This document shows, piece by piece, positions 43,323 through 53,659 of a stretch of DNA of 64,000 nt (the stretch's first letter is position 1; each line of letters opens with the position of its first letter). The translations under genes were made by a program, and so were the position numbers. Under the pieces are notes generated by a model. The model had not been told where the DNA came from and did not search any database. It was given only the letters and a program-made list of their open reading frames with translations. The stretch lies in assembly GCA_900318955.1 (NCBI GenBank), contig ONMJ01000007.1:1-64000 (forward strand), read 5' to 3'. The DNA is from an uncultured Bacteroidales bacterium. Its GTDB lineage: Bacteria; Bacteroidota; Bacteroidia; Bacteroidales; UBA932.

Positions 43323-44471
43323 CTAATACACGTAGTCCTTGACATCCTGCTCAGACACAGGATCTCCACCGAGAATCAGGAGACGCTCGACAACGTTACT
43401 GAGCTCCCTGATATTGCCGGGCCAGGACTTTTCCACGAGAAGATTGACCGCCTCTTTGGAGAAAGACTTGAGTGGCTTCCCGTTTTCTGAGCAGTAGCGT
43501 CCGATGAAATGGTCGATAAGAAGAGGGATATCCTCTTTCCTCTCGTCGAGCGAAGGGACTTTGACTACAATAACGCTCAGACGGTGATAAAGATCCTCGC
43601 GGAAACGGCCTTTAGCTATCTCCTCCTGGAGGTTCTTATTCGTAGCCGATATTACGCGCACGTTGACCTGGATATCCTTGTCGCCACCGACAGGGGTCAA
43701 CTTCTTCTCCTGGAGGACGCGGAGGACCTTTGCCTGCGCTGCCAGGGACATGTCGCCGATCTCATCGAGGAAGATCGTACCCCCGTCAGCCTGCTCGAAC
43801 TTTCCCTTGTGGTCACGGATCGCAGAAGTGAATGATCCCTTCTTGTGGCCGAAAAGCTCACTGTCAATCAGTTCCGGAGGTATGGCGGCGCAGTTGACCT
43901 CGACATAAGGCATCATGGAGCGGTCGGAGAGTTGATAGATGCTGTTGGCGACAAGTTCCTTTCCAGACCCGTTGGGACCGGTAATCAGCACGCTGGCATC
44001 GGTAGGAGCCACCTTTGCAATCATATCCTTGACATGGGCGATCGCCGGAGCCTCTCCTATCATCTCCTTTCCATAGACCTTCTTCTTCAGAATCTTTGTC
44101 TCCTTGACTAGGGAGGCCTTGTCAGTAGCATTCTTAATCGTGATCAGAATACGGTTCAGGTCGAGAGGCTTCTCAATAAAATCGAAGGCTCCCTTCTTGA
44201 TGCATTCGACCGCAGTAGTGATGTCTGCATGGCCGGAAATCATTATTATCGGCGTTTCAACCCCGTCGGAAATGAGTTTCGTAAGCACCTCGATACCGTC
44301 CATCCCGGGCATCTTGATGTCGCAGAAAATGGCATCGTACTTTTCCTTCTCCGCCATTTCGCAAGCGGAAGCCCCGTTTTCAGCGGTCTCTACTTCATAA
44401 CCTTCCATCTCGAAAATCTCTTTGAGAGAATTCCGGATGGCCCTTTCGTCGTCAACTATCAGTATTTTCAT
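43323..44471 (-). CDS. NtrC/NtrX-like response regulator without DNA-binding domain
   Basis: 382 residues. The receiver domain has D51 (FCDIKMPG) and Lys in EKPLDL. The AAA+ domain has Walker A GPNGSGKEL, Walker B GGTIFLDEIGD and FREDLYHRL. The sigma-54-contacting GAFTGA loop reads GSFTSA (residues 212-217), a notable deviation. The protein ends at SEQDVKDYVY just after the AAA+ lid; the usual C-terminal Fis helix-turn-helix is absent and no disrupted remainder is evident downstream. It may act without specific DNA binding, or not on sigma-54 at all. The probable partner is the NtrY-like kinase nearby. Confidence 0.88.
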   Translation of the reverse strand: MKILIVDDERAIRNSLKEIFEMEGYEVETAENGASACEMAEKEKYDAIFCDIKMPGMDGIEVLTKLISDGVETPIIMISGHADITTAVECIKKGAFDFIEKPLDLNRILITIKNATDKASLVKETKILKKKVYGKEMIGEAPAIAHVKDMIAKVAPTDASVLITGPNGSGKELVANSIYQLSDRSMMPYVEVNCAAIPPELIDSELFGHKKGSFTSAIRDHKGKFEQADGGTIFLDEIGDMSLAAQAKVLRVLQEKKLTPVGGDKDIQVNVRVISATNKNLQEEIAKGRFREDLYHRLSVIVVKVPSLDERKEDIPLLIDHFIGRYCSENGKPLKSFSKEAVNLLVEKSWPGNIRELSNVVERLLILGGDPVSEQDVKDYVY

Positions 44472-44517
44472 AATTGCAAATATCGGATATTTTTTCTTCT
44501 CTTTCCATAAAAATTCA

Positions 44518-44525
44518 TATTTTTG
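44518..44525 (+). promoter_or_regulatory. Bacteroidetes-type -7 element (TATTTTTG) of cmk
   Basis: A perfect TAnnTTTG 23 bases before the cmk ATG, in the 77-base divergent gap with the NtrC-like gene. Confidence 0.5.
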
Positions 44526-44548
44526 TCTTTTGACACTAAGAACAAGAT

Positions 44549-45247
44549 ATGATTATACCTGACATTATAATTGCCGTTGACGGCTTTTCTTCCACAGGGA
44601 AGAGCACATTCGCCAAAATGGTGGCGAAAGAATTCTCATTCCTCTACCTTGACTCAGGAGCCATGTACCGTGGAGTGACCCTTTATGCACTCGAAAACGG
44701 GATGATCGATTCCGAAGGGAAAATCGACGAGAAGTCTCTGAAAGCTTGTATCGACTCCCTGGATCTCCATTTCAGAAATATTGACGGGGCCACGAAAACC
44801 TTCCTCGGCGACCGCTGCATCGAAGGCGAGATCCGCACCCTCGCGGTATCGAGCCACGTCAGCCCTGTTTCCGCTATTCCTTTTGTCAGAAACTATGTTG
44901 ACGACAGGCTCCACCGCTTCAGCGAGGGAGGAAGGGTCATAATGGACGGCAGGGACATCGGAACGACCGTTTTCCCGGATGCGGAGCTCAAGATCTTCAT
45001 GACAGCCGACACCCAGGTAAGGGCCCAAAGGCGATATGACGAGATGGTTGCAAAAGGAGAGACCCCTTCCTTCGAAGATGTCCTCAAAAATCTCCAGGAA
45101 AGGGACTATATCGATTCCCACCGAGAGGTCTCCCCTCTCTCGAGAGCCGAGGACGCCTATGTGATGGACAACACGGAAATGACTATGCATGAGGAACTTG
45201 TATGGATTACCGGATTGATCCAAGGCAAGTTCGGAATTCTGGAATGA
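44549..45247 (+). CDS. cmk: Cytidylate kinase
   Basis: 232 residues. P-loop AVDGFSSTGKSTFAK, the substrate region LDSGAMYRGVTLYAL, and VIMDGRDIGTTVFPDAELKIFMTA are characteristic. It phosphorylates CMP and dCMP. Its stop overlaps the ispH start by four bases (ATGA), the cmk-ispH pairing seen in other bacteria. Confidence 0.95.
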   Translation: MIIPDIIIAVDGFSSTGKSTFAKMVAKEFSFLYLDSGAMYRGVTLYALENGMIDSEGKIDEKSLKACIDSLDLHFRNIDGATKTFLGDRCIEGEIRTLAVSSHVSPVSAIPFVRNYVDDRLHRFSEGGRVIMDGRDIGTTVFPDAELKIFMTADTQVRAQRRYDEMVAKGETPSFEDVLKNLQERDYIDSHREVSPLSRAEDAYVMDNTEMTMHEELVWITGLIQGKFGILE

Positions 45248-46125
45248 GGAGGGTCGAAATCGATAGCGGATCCGGCTTCTGCGGAGGAGTAATCAGGGCT
45301 ATCGGCCGCGCCGAAAAGTTTCTTGAAGGCGGCGGTCCGCTCTATTCCCTCGGGGCCATTGTCCATAATGAAGCTGAGCTCGAGAGGCTCGGGGCAAAAG
45401 GCCTTTTCACCGTTGAGAAAGGAGATATTGAAAAACTTCCCGAAGGAGCGACCTTATTCATAAGAGCCCATGGGGAGCCGCCTGATACATATAAGACGGC
45501 CTCTTCGCTCGGTCTCAAAGTCATTGATTGCACTTGTCCGGTAGTACTCAAACTCCAAAAAAGCATAAGGGAGGCTTATTCCCGCCTTCATAGCGGCGGA
45601 GGCGAAGGAAATCTTATTATCTTCGGGAAAATAGGCCATGCCGAGGTCCTTGGCCTCCTTGGTCAGGTTGATGGAGACGCCGTCGTCATTGAGAATCTTC
45701 AGATGCTGGAGGATGCCCTTGCTTCCGGGCTGATCAACCCCGAGGTCCCAATGGAAATATTCTCGCAGACAACCAAAAGTCCCTCTGAGTATGAAGAGAT
45801 TTGCAGGAGACTTTCTTCAATCGCCCGCTGCGGTCTCGAGGTGCACGAAACTATCTGCTCCCAGGTTGCCAACCGTCACAAAAACCTCTCCGACTTTGCC
45901 GGAAGTCACGATGTAATAATCTTTGTTTCAGGTCGTTCCAGCTCCAACGGCAAGGTTCTCTTCGACCTTTGCCGCTCAGTCAATCCAAGAAGCTACCATA
46001 TAGTACAGCCCTCTGAAATCGACCCTTCTTGGCTCAATCCCGAGGACTCTGTAGGTGTATGCGGGGCGACCTCTACTCCGAAGTGGCTTCTGGAGTCTGT
46101 GGCGGAATCGATTCAGCGGCTTTAG
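45244..46125 (+). CDS. ispH: 4-hydroxy-3-methylbut-2-enyl diphosphate reductase
   Basis: The last enzyme of the MEP isoprenoid pathway, a [4Fe-4S] protein of about 293 residues. The three cluster cysteines are in GFCGGV, DCTCPVV and [10 protein letters not shown]. Substrate-binding HNE ([11 protein letters not shown]) and RAHG motifs are also present. The start is the ATG overlapping the cmk stop; the frame open to 45202 lies inside cmk. The C-terminus [11 protein letters not shown] is normal, and its last 53 bases overlap the opposite-strand lptB. Confidence 0.95.
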   Translation: MRRVEIDSGSGFCGGVIRAIGRAEKFLEGGGPLYSLGAIVHNEAELERLGAKGLFTVEKGDIEKLPEGATLFIRAHGEPPDTYKTASSLGLKVIDCTCPVVLKLQKSIREAYSRLHSGGGEGNLIIFGKIGHAEVLGLLGQVDGDAVVIENLQMLEDALASGLINPEVPMEIFSQTTKSPSEYEEICRRLSSIARCGLEVHETICSQVANRHKNLSDFAGSHDVIIFVSGRSSSNGKVLFDLCRSVNPRSYHIVQPSEIDPSWLNPEDSVGVCGATSTPKWLLESVAESIQRL

Positions 46126-46930
46126 CAGCCTCCTCGGCAGCTTTAGCCCTTTGCTGCTCCTCAACTTCCTTTCTTGCACGCTCTACAGATTTGGAGCGTT
46201 TCAGGATAAAGCCTGAGCCAAGATACTTTGTGCGGACATCCTCGTCTGCTGCAAGCTGTTCCGGGGTGCCTTCCTGGAGAATCGTACCCTCATAAAGAAG
46301 GTAAGCACGGTCTGTGATAGCCAGGGTCTCGCCTACGTTATGGTCAGTGATAATGACGCCGATATTGCGGTATTTGAGCTTGGCGATGATGTACTGGATA
46401 TCCTCGACTGCAATCGGGTCGACTCCTGCGAACGGCTCATCCAAAAGAATGAATTTCGGATCGACGGCAAGGGCGCGGGCAATCTCGCAGCGTCGCCTCT
46501 CTCCTCCTGAAAGCTGGATTCCCTTGCTCTTTCGAACCTTTGAGAGGTTGAACTCGTCTATAAGCTGTTCAAGTCTTGCCTTTCTCTCATCTTTTGTCAT
46601 CCCTCGGGTCGCCATAGACATCTCCATGACAGACATAATGTTGTCCTCGACAGACATCTTCCTGAAAACCGATGCCTCCTGGGGGAGATACCCCACTCCC
46701 TTCTGGGCCCTCTCGTACATAGGCAGTTTGGTGATTTCCTCATCGTCAAGGAAGATTTGTCCTTCGTTCGGAACCACCTGACCTGTAATCATATAGAAAC
46801 TCGTCGTCTTGCCGGCTCCATTGGGGCCGAGGAATCCTACAATCTCTCCCTGGTTGACTTCCATGGAGACTCCTTTAACCACGGTGCGGATGCCGTATTT
46901 CTTGACGAGATTTGTGCAATGGAGCTTCAT
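46073..46930 (-). CDS. lptB: LPS export ABC transporter ATPase, extended C-terminus
   Basis: 285 residues. LptB motifs are clear: Walker [25 protein letters not shown] (the Q-loop and LptB-specific coupling region), signature QLSGGERRR, Walker [15 protein letters not shown], and H-loop ITDHNV. It powers lipopolysaccharide transport to the outer membrane. Compared with the usual ~240 residues it has a charged, Ala/Glu-rich tail (from about 245, [20 protein letters not shown]...), part of which is encoded in the overlap with ispH. dnaX ends just upstream. Confidence 0.94.
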   Translation of the reverse strand: MKLHCTNLVKKYGIRTVVKGVSMEVNQGEIVGFLGPNGAGKTTSFYMITGQVVPNEGQIFLDDEEITKLPMYERAQKGVGYLPQEASVFRKMSVEDNIMSVMEMSMATRGMTKDERKARLEQLIDEFNLSKVRKSKGIQLSGGERRRCEIARALAVDPKFILLDEPFAGVDPIAVEDIQYIIAKLKYRNIGVIITDHNVGETLAITDRAYLLYEGTILQEGTPEQLAADEDVRTKYLGSGFILKRSKSVERARKEVEEQQRAKAAEEAAKAAESIPPQTPEATSE

Positions 46931-46931
46931 A

Positions 46932-48680
46932 TCACTTAGTGTTCAGTCCGAACTCCACAACCAGGTTTCGGACATTTTCGTTTTTGGACATTAAATCTTT
47001 GGCCTGGTCTTCAGGCATGTACGGGGTCTTCTCCTTCCCTCCCTCATCGGCTATGACATCGACTACAATCTTGAGCGTACGGACCCCGGTCAGACGGATA
47101 AGGTTTCCTTCCAATTCATGGAGGAATTTAGTCTCTATCCACTGTTTCTGAGCATCATTATGGACATAGAAATCTACAATCCAGGCGCCGTCAGAGGCCT
47201 TTATTTCCTTCTTTGCGCTGGAGATAAGGTTTGCAAGTCGCGGACGAGAAGCATAGTTCTCTGAGAGTTTGGTGCAGGCTTCGGAAAGCAGTTCATCGGT
47301 AAGGGACACTTCCTTTGCCTCTGGAGCCTTCTCTTCTTCGACCTCTACTTTCTTTTCTTCCATCAAAGCGTCTATGGAAACACCCTTTGAGGCCCTTCTG
47401 CGAGTCTTTACAGGAGCTTCGGGCTCAGCTGCCTGAGCCTCGGGAATCTTCGGAGCATCCGGAACTTTCGGTGCGTCGGGAGCCTTTGGTGCCGCCGATG
47501 TCCTCGGCGCGTCCGGAGCCTTCGCCGAAGGGGCAGGGACCGAAAGGGCAGGGGCCGCCGCTTTCAGAGGCGTCTCAGCCGCAGGAGCGGAGAGAAGGAA
47601 ACTGAGCTTCATCAGGGCGAACTCGATATGGAGACGGGGATTAGTCGCCGCCTTATAACCGGATTCGCAGGCAGTAGTAACCGCAAGGGCATCATAGAGG
47701 AATTTCAATGGGCATCTCTCCGCCTGCTCCTTATACTTTATTTTCAGGGATTCAGGAAGCTCAAGGAGAGAGTCCAATCCGGCGCTTTTGGCTACCACAA
47801 GGTCTCTCAGATGGGAGCTCAGGGCTCCAATGAAATGGAGGGCATTGAATCCCTTGGACAGCACCTCGTCAAAGGTCAAGAGGGCCTTGGGATAGTCTCC
47901 GGCGAGGAAATTGTCTACCAGGGAGAAACTGTATTCATAGTCGAGCACATTGAGGTTCCTTATGACCTCCGAGTACCTGACATCCGTCCCGCAGAATGCT
48001 ACAGTCTGGTCGAAGATAGTGAGGGCGTCCCTCATCGCTCCGTCTGCCTTCATGGCGATTACATGGAGGGACTCGTCATCAATCTTCACCCCTTCCTTAT
48101 CAGCGATAGTCCGGAGATTCCTAACCATGTCGGGAATCGAGATACGGTTGAAATCGTATGTCTGGCAACGGGAAAGAATAGTAGGGAGAATCTTGTGCTT
48201 CTCGGTAGTGGCGAGGATGAAAATCGCATGGGACGGCGGCTCTTCAAGAGTCTTCAGGAAGGCATTGAATGCCGAGGAAGAGAGCATATGGACCTCGTCT
48301 ATGATATAGACGCTGTATTTCCCTACCTGCGGAGGTATCTGGACCTGCTCCATCAGTGCCTTGATGTCATCGACGCTGTTGTTTGACGCCGCATCCATCT
48401 CATGGATGCAATATGACCTCCCTTCCTGGAAGGAAACGCAGGACTCGCAGTGGCCGCAGGGCTCCATATCCGGTCCCGGGGAAGAACAGTTGATCATCTT
48501 GGCGAAGATACGGGCTGTCGTTGTCTTCCCGACTCCTCTCGGTCCGGCAAAAAGGTATGCATGGGCAAGCTGTCCCCTCTTGATAGAGTTGGACAGGGTC
48601 CTTGCTATATTGTCCTGGCCGATAAGCGTCTCGAAGGAGTCCGGCCTGTACTTCCTCGCAGATACGATATACTGACTCAT
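46932..48680 (-). CDS. dnaX: DNA polymerase III subunit gamma/tau
   Basis: 582 residues, the clamp-loader ATPase. Walker [13 protein letters not shown], the zinc cysteines C(SSPGPDMEP)C-GHC-ESC, and Walker [10 protein letters not shown] are present in the first 370 residues. An Ala/Pro-rich linker follows (about 380-455, with [16 protein letters not shown] repeats), then a short tau-like C-terminal domain ending in [11 protein letters not shown]. The next gene, lptB, starts one base downstream. Confidence 0.95.
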   Translation of the reverse strand: MSQYIVSARKYRPDSFETLIGQDNIARTLSNSIKRGQLAHAYLFAGPRGVGKTTTARIFAKMINCSSPGPDMEPCGHCESCVSFQEGRSYCIHEMDAASNNSVDDIKALMEQVQIPPQVGKYSVYIIDEVHMLSSSAFNAFLKTLEEPPSHAIFILATTEKHKILPTILSRCQTYDFNRISIPDMVRNLRTIADKEGVKIDDESLHVIAMKADGAMRDALTIFDQTVAFCGTDVRYSEVIRNLNVLDYEYSFSLVDNFLAGDYPKALLTFDEVLSKGFNALHFIGALSSHLRDLVVAKSAGLDSLLELPESLKIKYKEQAERCPLKFLYDALAVTTACESGYKAATNPRLHIEFALMKLSFLLSAPAAETPLKAAAPALSVPAPSAKAPDAPRTSAAPKAPDAPKVPDAPKIPEAQAAEPEAPVKTRRRASKGVSIDALMEEKKVEVEEEKAPEAKEVSLTDELLSEACTKLSENYASRPRLANLISSAKKEIKASDGAWIVDFYVHNDAQKQWIETKFLHELEGNLIRLTGVRTLKIVVDVIADEGGKEKTPYMPEDQAKDLMSKNENVRNLVVEFGLNTK

Positions 48681-48686
48681 AGTCTA

Positions 48687-48694
48687 CAAATATA
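48687..48694 (-). promoter_or_regulatory. Bacteroidetes-type -7 element (TATATTTG) of dnaX
   Basis: A perfect TAnnTTTG six bases before the dnaX ATG, implying a very short leader. Confidence 0.5.
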
Positions 48695-48765
48695 ACAATT
48701 CCGTCGGGATTTTCATCCATTTTGTGTTGTAGACCAGAAAAAAATAGCTTTACGCATAACTTTTG

Positions 48766-48773
48766 TATATTTG
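48766..48773 (+). promoter_or_regulatory. Bacteroidetes-type -7 element (TATATTTG)
   Basis: A perfect TAnnTTTG ten bases before ATG 48784, divergent from the dnaX promoter. It supports that start over the frame beginning at 48763. Confidence 0.5.
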
Positions 48774-48783
48774 CATTTGGATT

Positions 48784-49599
48784 ATGAAAAAGATATTATT
48801 GACGCTCATAGCAGCAGCCCTTTGCCTGGTCGCGGCCGGTCAGGCAAGAATAACGACAAAGAGTTACAGACTCTCAGACTTTACCGAAAGGATAACAAAA
48901 GTGGTCCTCCCGGGGAACGACATTATGGACACTTCCATAAAGCAGGCAGTCCTCGACGGCTGGAGGATATCTCCCTTCGAGTTCTGCACCACCGAAGAAT
49001 TCAAGACGCTTAAGAAATCGTCCAAATACTATTTCCTCCTTGTCAGCAACGCCGACGTGAGCTACCTGACCATCACAAGAGGAGGCTCCGAGGAAGGCAT
49101 CGGCTCTGAAGAGATTGTATCCATTCCCCTTGGAGACGGAGACAATTTCTTCGGACGCGAGAGAGTTTTCCTGCCGGCAATGGTAGAGATTCTCCAGGAT
49201 TATATCCTAAAGGCGATGGAAAAAGAGAAAGACAGCTATGCAGGGCTCTCCATCTACAACTCAAACTACCGCAAAGACGGAAGGCTCAAAAGAATATGCT
49301 TCTCGGAAGATGATCTTTCTTCCGATGTCGACATGGCTGCAAAGCAAAAGCTTTTCGATGAAGACATGTTCGTATCCACCGAAGAAGAAGCTGACAGCAT
49401 CTTCAACGCCGCCACTTTCAATACTCTGGTAAGCTACGTAGTTGCCCCTGCCGAGCCGAAGAAGGGCGATACTTGCTATAAAATGCTCATCGACGCATCG
49501 ACATTGAGGCTATTTTGGATAAAAAAACATAAAATCTCCGGCGAAGGGGACGCCGGTTTCAGGAAAGAGGACCTGAGGGCCCTCTCGAGGGGAAGATAA
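48784..49599 (+). CDS. Secreted protein of unknown function
   Basis: About 271 residues with signal peptide MKKILLTLIAAALCLVAAGQ. The rest has no motif I recognise. It contains FCTTEEFKTLKKSSKYYFLL, an apparent central beta region and ends in a basic LRALSRGR. It is the first gene of an operon with an M16 peptidase (stop and start share one base, TAATG) and an O-methyltransferase. Its level of conservation cannot be judged here, but the length, signal peptide and promoter make it a firm gene. Confidence 0.8.
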   Translation: MKKILLTLIAAALCLVAAGQARITTKSYRLSDFTERITKVVLPGNDIMDTSIKQAVLDGWRISPFEFCTTEEFKTLKKSSKYYFLLVSNADVSYLTITRGGSEEGIGSEEIVSIPLGDGDNFFGRERVFLPAMVEILQDYILKAMEKEKDSYAGLSIYNSNYRKDGRLKRICFSEDDLSSDVDMAAKQKLFDEDMFVSTEEEADSIFNAATFNTLVSYVVAPAEPKKGDTCYKMLIDASTLRLFWIKKHKISGEGDAGFRKEDLRALSRGR

Positions 49600-50828
49600 T
49601 GACGACAGGAACTTCTGATTGCGGACTAAAATACGCGGTACTTAAAAGCGGAAATGCAGTTGCTTACTGCGCGCTTGGAATAAAATGCGGAACAAGGGAT
49701 GAAGAGGGATTCCACAGCGGAATCGCCCATTTCACCGAACATACAATCTTCAGGGGCACCAAAAATAGAAGCGCCTCTGTAATAAACAATTACCTAGACC
49801 GTCTTGGAGGCGATCTCAATGCTTTTACCAATAAGGAGGAGATTGTCATCCACTCGACCGTACTCAAGGAAGACCTCCCGAAGGCGGTCGGCCTTCTGAT
49901 GGAACTGGCAACTTCTCCGACGTTCCCTGAGGATGAGATAGAGACGGAACGCGGAGTAGTTATCGACGAGATTATTTCCTACAAGGATAGTCCTTCGGAC
50001 GATGTCTACGACCGCTTCGAGGAGGAGTTTTTTAAAGGCCATCCCCTCGGAAAGCCTATACTTGGGACAACAGCTTCAGTCAAGAAAATAACATCTGAAG
50101 AGCTCCGGAAGTTTGTCGCAGAGAAATTCATACCTTCGAGAATGGTGCTTACTGTTGTTTCTCCCGATGAAGAAAAGAAGACCGAGAGACTTGTCAAGAG
50201 GCTGATAGACAAGTACTTCTCCAGCTCATCGGAGACTGCGACAGAGGAAAGAATACTTTCTCTTCCTTCAAATCCGGTCTTTTTCAAAAAACTGGAGAAA
50301 CACAACCACGAAGTCAACGCAGTGATTGGCAGCTCGGCTCCTTCCCTTTATGATGGAAAAGACAGGATAAGTACGGTTCTTCTTGCAAACATTCTCGGAG
50401 GTCCGGCCTCCAATTCTCTTCTGAACAGTGAGCTCCGTGAAAAAAACGGATGGGTATACGGAGTCGAGTGCAACTATACCCAATATGCCGATTCCGGACT
50501 TTTCACAATCTCTTTCGGCTGCGACAGGCCCAATCTCGACAACTGTCTTGGGGCAATCAAAAGAATCATTAAAAACCTCAGAGAAAAGCCCTTGTCGGAA
50601 GCCAAACTCAAGGCAGCTAAAAAACAGCTCATCGCACAGCTTTCTGTAGCCTCGGAAAGCGGAGAAGCCAAATGCCTTTCAATGGGAAAAAGCCTCCTTG
50701 CTTTCGGTAAGATCAACTCCGATAAAGAAAACCGGGCAGAAATTGAAAGTGTCACTTCTGATGACATACTGGAAATGGCCGGGAGGATTCTTGCAGAAGA
50801 TCATCTCTCAACACTCATTTACCTATGA
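49599..50828 (+). CDS. M16-family zinc peptidase
   Basis: 409 residues with the inverted zinc motif HFTEH (residues 47-51) and the downstream Glu region ERGVVIDEI, typical of pitrilysin/processing-peptidase enzymes. The C-terminal half has the inactive-like second domain (GGPASNSLLNSELREKNGWVYGV). There is no signal peptide, so it is probably cytoplasmic, or else reached by an unidentified route. It is coupled on both sides: start shared with the previous stop, and 4-base overlap with the methyltransferase. Confidence 0.9.
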   Translation: MTTGTSDCGLKYAVLKSGNAVAYCALGIKCGTRDEEGFHSGIAHFTEHTIFRGTKNRSASVINNYLDRLGGDLNAFTNKEEIVIHSTVLKEDLPKAVGLLMELATSPTFPEDEIETERGVVIDEIISYKDSPSDDVYDRFEEEFFKGHPLGKPILGTTASVKKITSEELRKFVAEKFIPSRMVLTVVSPDEEKKTERLVKRLIDKYFSSSSETATEERILSLPSNPVFFKKLEKHNHEVNAVIGSSAPSLYDGKDRISTVLLANILGGPASNSLLNSELREKNGWVYGVECNYTQYADSGLFTISFGCDRPNLDNCLGAIKRIIKNLREKPLSEAKLKAAKKQLIAQLSVASESGEAKCLSMGKSLLAFGKINSDKENRAEIESVTSDDILEMAGRILAEDHLSTLIYL

Positions 50829-51454
50829 CGCCGGAAGAAAAATACATCAGGGACCACTCCACAGCAGAAACCGACGCACTTAAATGGGTCGATAGGGAAA
50901 CCCACCTGAAGACTATCTATCCCCAGATGCTTTCCGGTCCGGTCCAGGGACGCCTTCTTACCATGATTGCCGAGATGATCTCCGCCACGAGAGTCCTTGA
51001 AATAGGGACATTTACCGGCTATTCGACTATTTGTCTTGCTTACGGGCTTGCCGAGGGCGGCCACATTGACGCCCTTGAGATCAATGACGAGCTAGAAGAC
51101 ATTATCCGTGAAGGATGGGGCCGTGCCGGAGTGAGCGAAAAGATTACCCTCCACATAGGAGATGCAAAAGAAACCCTGAAGAGTCTTGAGGGCCCATACG
51201 ACCTCGTTTTCATGGATGCCAATAAGAGAGAATACTGCGACTACTATGAGCTCGTAATGCCCCTGCTGAGGAAAGGAGGCATTATACTCGCCGACGACAT
51301 CCTATGGGACGGAAAACTATTCGAGAATCCGGTCCCGAGGGACGCTCAGACTCAGGGTATCGCCCGCTTCAACGACATGGTAGCAGAAGACAAAAGAGTG
51401 GAAGTAGTAATACTCCCACTCCGTGACGGACTTTCGATAATCAGAAAGAAGTAA
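50825..51454 (+). CDS. O-methyltransferase (class I SAM-dependent)
   Basis: 209 residues. SAM-binding motif VLEIGTFTGYSTICLAYGL, acidic ALEINDELEDI, and the metal/catalytic region LVFMDANKREYCDYYE are as in the COMT-like O-methyltransferase family (YrrM type). The substrate is not known. It overlaps the M16 gene by four bases and is convergent with metG, eight bases apart. Confidence 0.88.
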   Translation: MTPEEKYIRDHSTAETDALKWVDRETHLKTIYPQMLSGPVQGRLLTMIAEMISATRVLEIGTFTGYSTICLAYGLAEGGHIDALEINDELEDIIREGWGRAGVSEKITLHIGDAKETLKSLEGPYDLVFMDANKREYCDYYELVMPLLRKGGIILADDILWDGKLFENPVPRDAQTQGIARFNDMVAEDKRVEVVILPLRDGLSIIRKK

Positions 51455-51462
51455 ACGACCCG

Positions 51463-53655
51463 CTAACCTACTGTAGCGCCGTTATGAAGGGCTTCTTCGG
51501 GAGTGACGATTCTCATCTTTCCGTCGCCCTGGCGAGCCATCAGGATCATTCCCCGGGACTCGATTCCCCTGATTGTACGAGGGGCAAGATTGGCAAGAAT
51601 CACAATCTGCTTTCCGACCATTTGCTCAGGAGTATAGAATTCGGCAATGCCTGAAACAATCGTCCTTTCGTCTATGCCGGTATCAATCCTGAGTTTCAGC
51701 AGCTTGTCTGTCTTTGGAACCCTTTCAGCCTCGAGGACAGTTGCTGTACGGATATCCATCCTGCCGAAATCATCAAAGGTCACTTCCTCTTTCTGAGGTT
51801 CGACTTTCTTTGCCGCTTCCTCTGCCTCTTTAGCCTTTGCAGCAGCCTCGTTTGCCTTTTTAATTGCTTCGAGACGGGCTATCTGGGCATCGACCACGCT
51901 GTCTTCCATCTTCTGGAAGAGGAGCTCTGACTCTCCGAGTTTATGGCCGGGAGCGAGAATTTCGCTTGCTCCGAGCATATTCCATGTAAGAAGAGGAATA
52001 CCGGGAACGACAAGCATCTTTCCGAAGGGACGTGTATGAACGGCCTTGCCTTCGCCGGGTTTGAAGAAGTTCTCTGTTGGAGCACCTTCTCCGGAGCGAT
52101 GGTCCTGACCGGCATCTATTGCGACGCGAAGAATCTTACGAAGCTTTTCGGCCGAGAACGGTGTAAACGGCTCGAATGCAATCGCAAGGTCTGCGCAGAT
52201 CTGGAGGCAAGTATAAAGGATCGAAGCTGTACGGTCCATATCGGTCTTCGCAACCTTCCACGGCTCGGCATCGGAAATATACTTATTGCCGATACGGGCT
52301 ATGTTCATCGCCTCCTTGAGGGCCTCGCGGAAATGGTAGGTCTCTATATACTTTTCGAGAGCTTCCTTGCAGGGAACAATCTCAGCAAGAGTCTCTGAAT
52401 CAATTGGTTCCGGCTTTAGATTTTGAGGTACAACTCCCCCGAAATACTTCTGGGTCAGGACGACGGCGCGGTTGACGAAGTTACCGAAGATCGCGACGAG
52501 TTCGCTGTTGTTTCTCTGCTGGAAATCTTTCCATGTAAAGTCATTATCCTTGGTCTCGGGAGCATTGGCGCAGAGGACATATCGCAGGACATCCTCCTGA
52601 CCGGGGAACTGCTCCTCGAACTCATTGACCCATACTGCCCAGTTGCGGGAAGTAGATATCTTATCCCCTTCGAGATTGAGGAACTCATTTGAAGGTACAT
52701 TGTCCGGAAGAATATAATCTCCATAGGCTTTCAGCATCGAAGGGAAAACGATGCAGTGGAAGACGATATTATCCTTCCCAATGAAATGGACAAGGCGGGT
52801 ATCCTTCCCCTTCCACCACTTCTCCCATGACTCCGGGAGAAGTTCCTTGGTATTGGAAATATAACCGATAGGGGCATCGAACCATACGTAAAGTACCTTA
52901 CCTTCAGCTCCTTCCACAGGCACCGGCACTCCCCAGTCGAGGTCTCGGCTGACGGCGCGGGGCTGGAGACCATTGTCGAGCCAGCTCTTGCACTGGCCGT
53001 AGACATTGCTCTTCCACTCCTTGTGATCTTCGAGTATCCACTCGCGAAGCCATGGCTCATACTTATCAAGCGGAAGGTACCAATGAGTTGTATCCCTCTT
53101 CTCAAGGGTGCCTCCGCTGAGGCGGGAATGGGGATCGATCAACTCTTCCGGGCTCAGGGTGCTTCCGCATTTCTCGCACTGGTCGCCATAGGCATGAGGA
53201 TTGCCGCATTTCGGGCATGTTCCCTCGATATACCTATCTGCAAGGAAGGTCTTTGCCTCTACGTCATAATACTGGCTGGAGGTCTTTGTAATGAACTTTC
53301 CTTCATCGTAGAGCTTCCTGAAGAATGCCGAGGAATGCTCCTCATGGACCTTGGAACTTGTCCTCGAATAGATATCGAAATTGATTCCGAGGCCGGAGAA
53401 GGCGTCCTTCATGATCTTGTGGTACTTGTCAACGATGTCCTGAGGGGTCACTCCCTGCTCCCTCGCCTTGATTGTAATCGGCACTCCATGCTCATCGGAG
53501 CCGCATACGAAGACCACGTCCTCTCCGCGGAGACGCAGATATCTCACATAGATATCTCCAGGGATATAAGCGCCCGCGAGATGGCCGATATGAATAGGGC
53601 CGTTGGCATACGGCAGCGCGCATGTTACAAGTGTTCTGTTGAATTTTTTTGACAT
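51463..53655 (-). CDS. metG: Methionyl-tRNA synthetase
   Basis: 730 residues, the long form. HIGH-type motif is [13 protein letters not shown], the KMSKS equivalent is [10 protein letters not shown], and four cysteines in [18 protein letters not shown] form the zinc knuckle. The C-terminal tRNA-binding OB domain ([18 protein letters not shown]...) is joined by an Ala/Lys/Glu-rich helix. It lies four bases after dnaG and is probably transcribed with it. Confidence 0.96.
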   Translation of the reverse strand: MSKKFNRTLVTCALPYANGPIHIGHLAGAYIPGDIYVRYLRLRGEDVVFVCGSDEHGVPITIKAREQGVTPQDIVDKYHKIMKDAFSGLGINFDIYSRTSSKVHEEHSSAFFRKLYDEGKFITKTSSQYYDVEAKTFLADRYIEGTCPKCGNPHAYGDQCEKCGSTLSPEELIDPHSRLSGGTLEKRDTTHWYLPLDKYEPWLREWILEDHKEWKSNVYGQCKSWLDNGLQPRAVSRDLDWGVPVPVEGAEGKVLYVWFDAPIGYISNTKELLPESWEKWWKGKDTRLVHFIGKDNIVFHCIVFPSMLKAYGDYILPDNVPSNEFLNLEGDKISTSRNWAVWVNEFEEQFPGQEDVLRYVLCANAPETKDNDFTWKDFQQRNNSELVAIFGNFVNRAVVLTQKYFGGVVPQNLKPEPIDSETLAEIVPCKEALEKYIETYHFREALKEAMNIARIGNKYISDAEPWKVAKTDMDRTASILYTCLQICADLAIAFEPFTPFSAEKLRKILRVAIDAGQDHRSGEGAPTENFFKPGEGKAVHTRPFGKMLVVPGIPLLTWNMLGASEILAPGHKLGESELLFQKMEDSVVDAQIARLEAIKKANEAAAKAKEAEEAAKKVEPQKEEVTFDDFGRMDIRTATVLEAERVPKTDKLLKLRIDTGIDERTIVSGIAEFYTPEQMVGKQIVILANLAPRTIRGIESRGMILMARQGDGKMRIVTPEEALHNGATVG

Positions 53656-53659
53656 ATTA

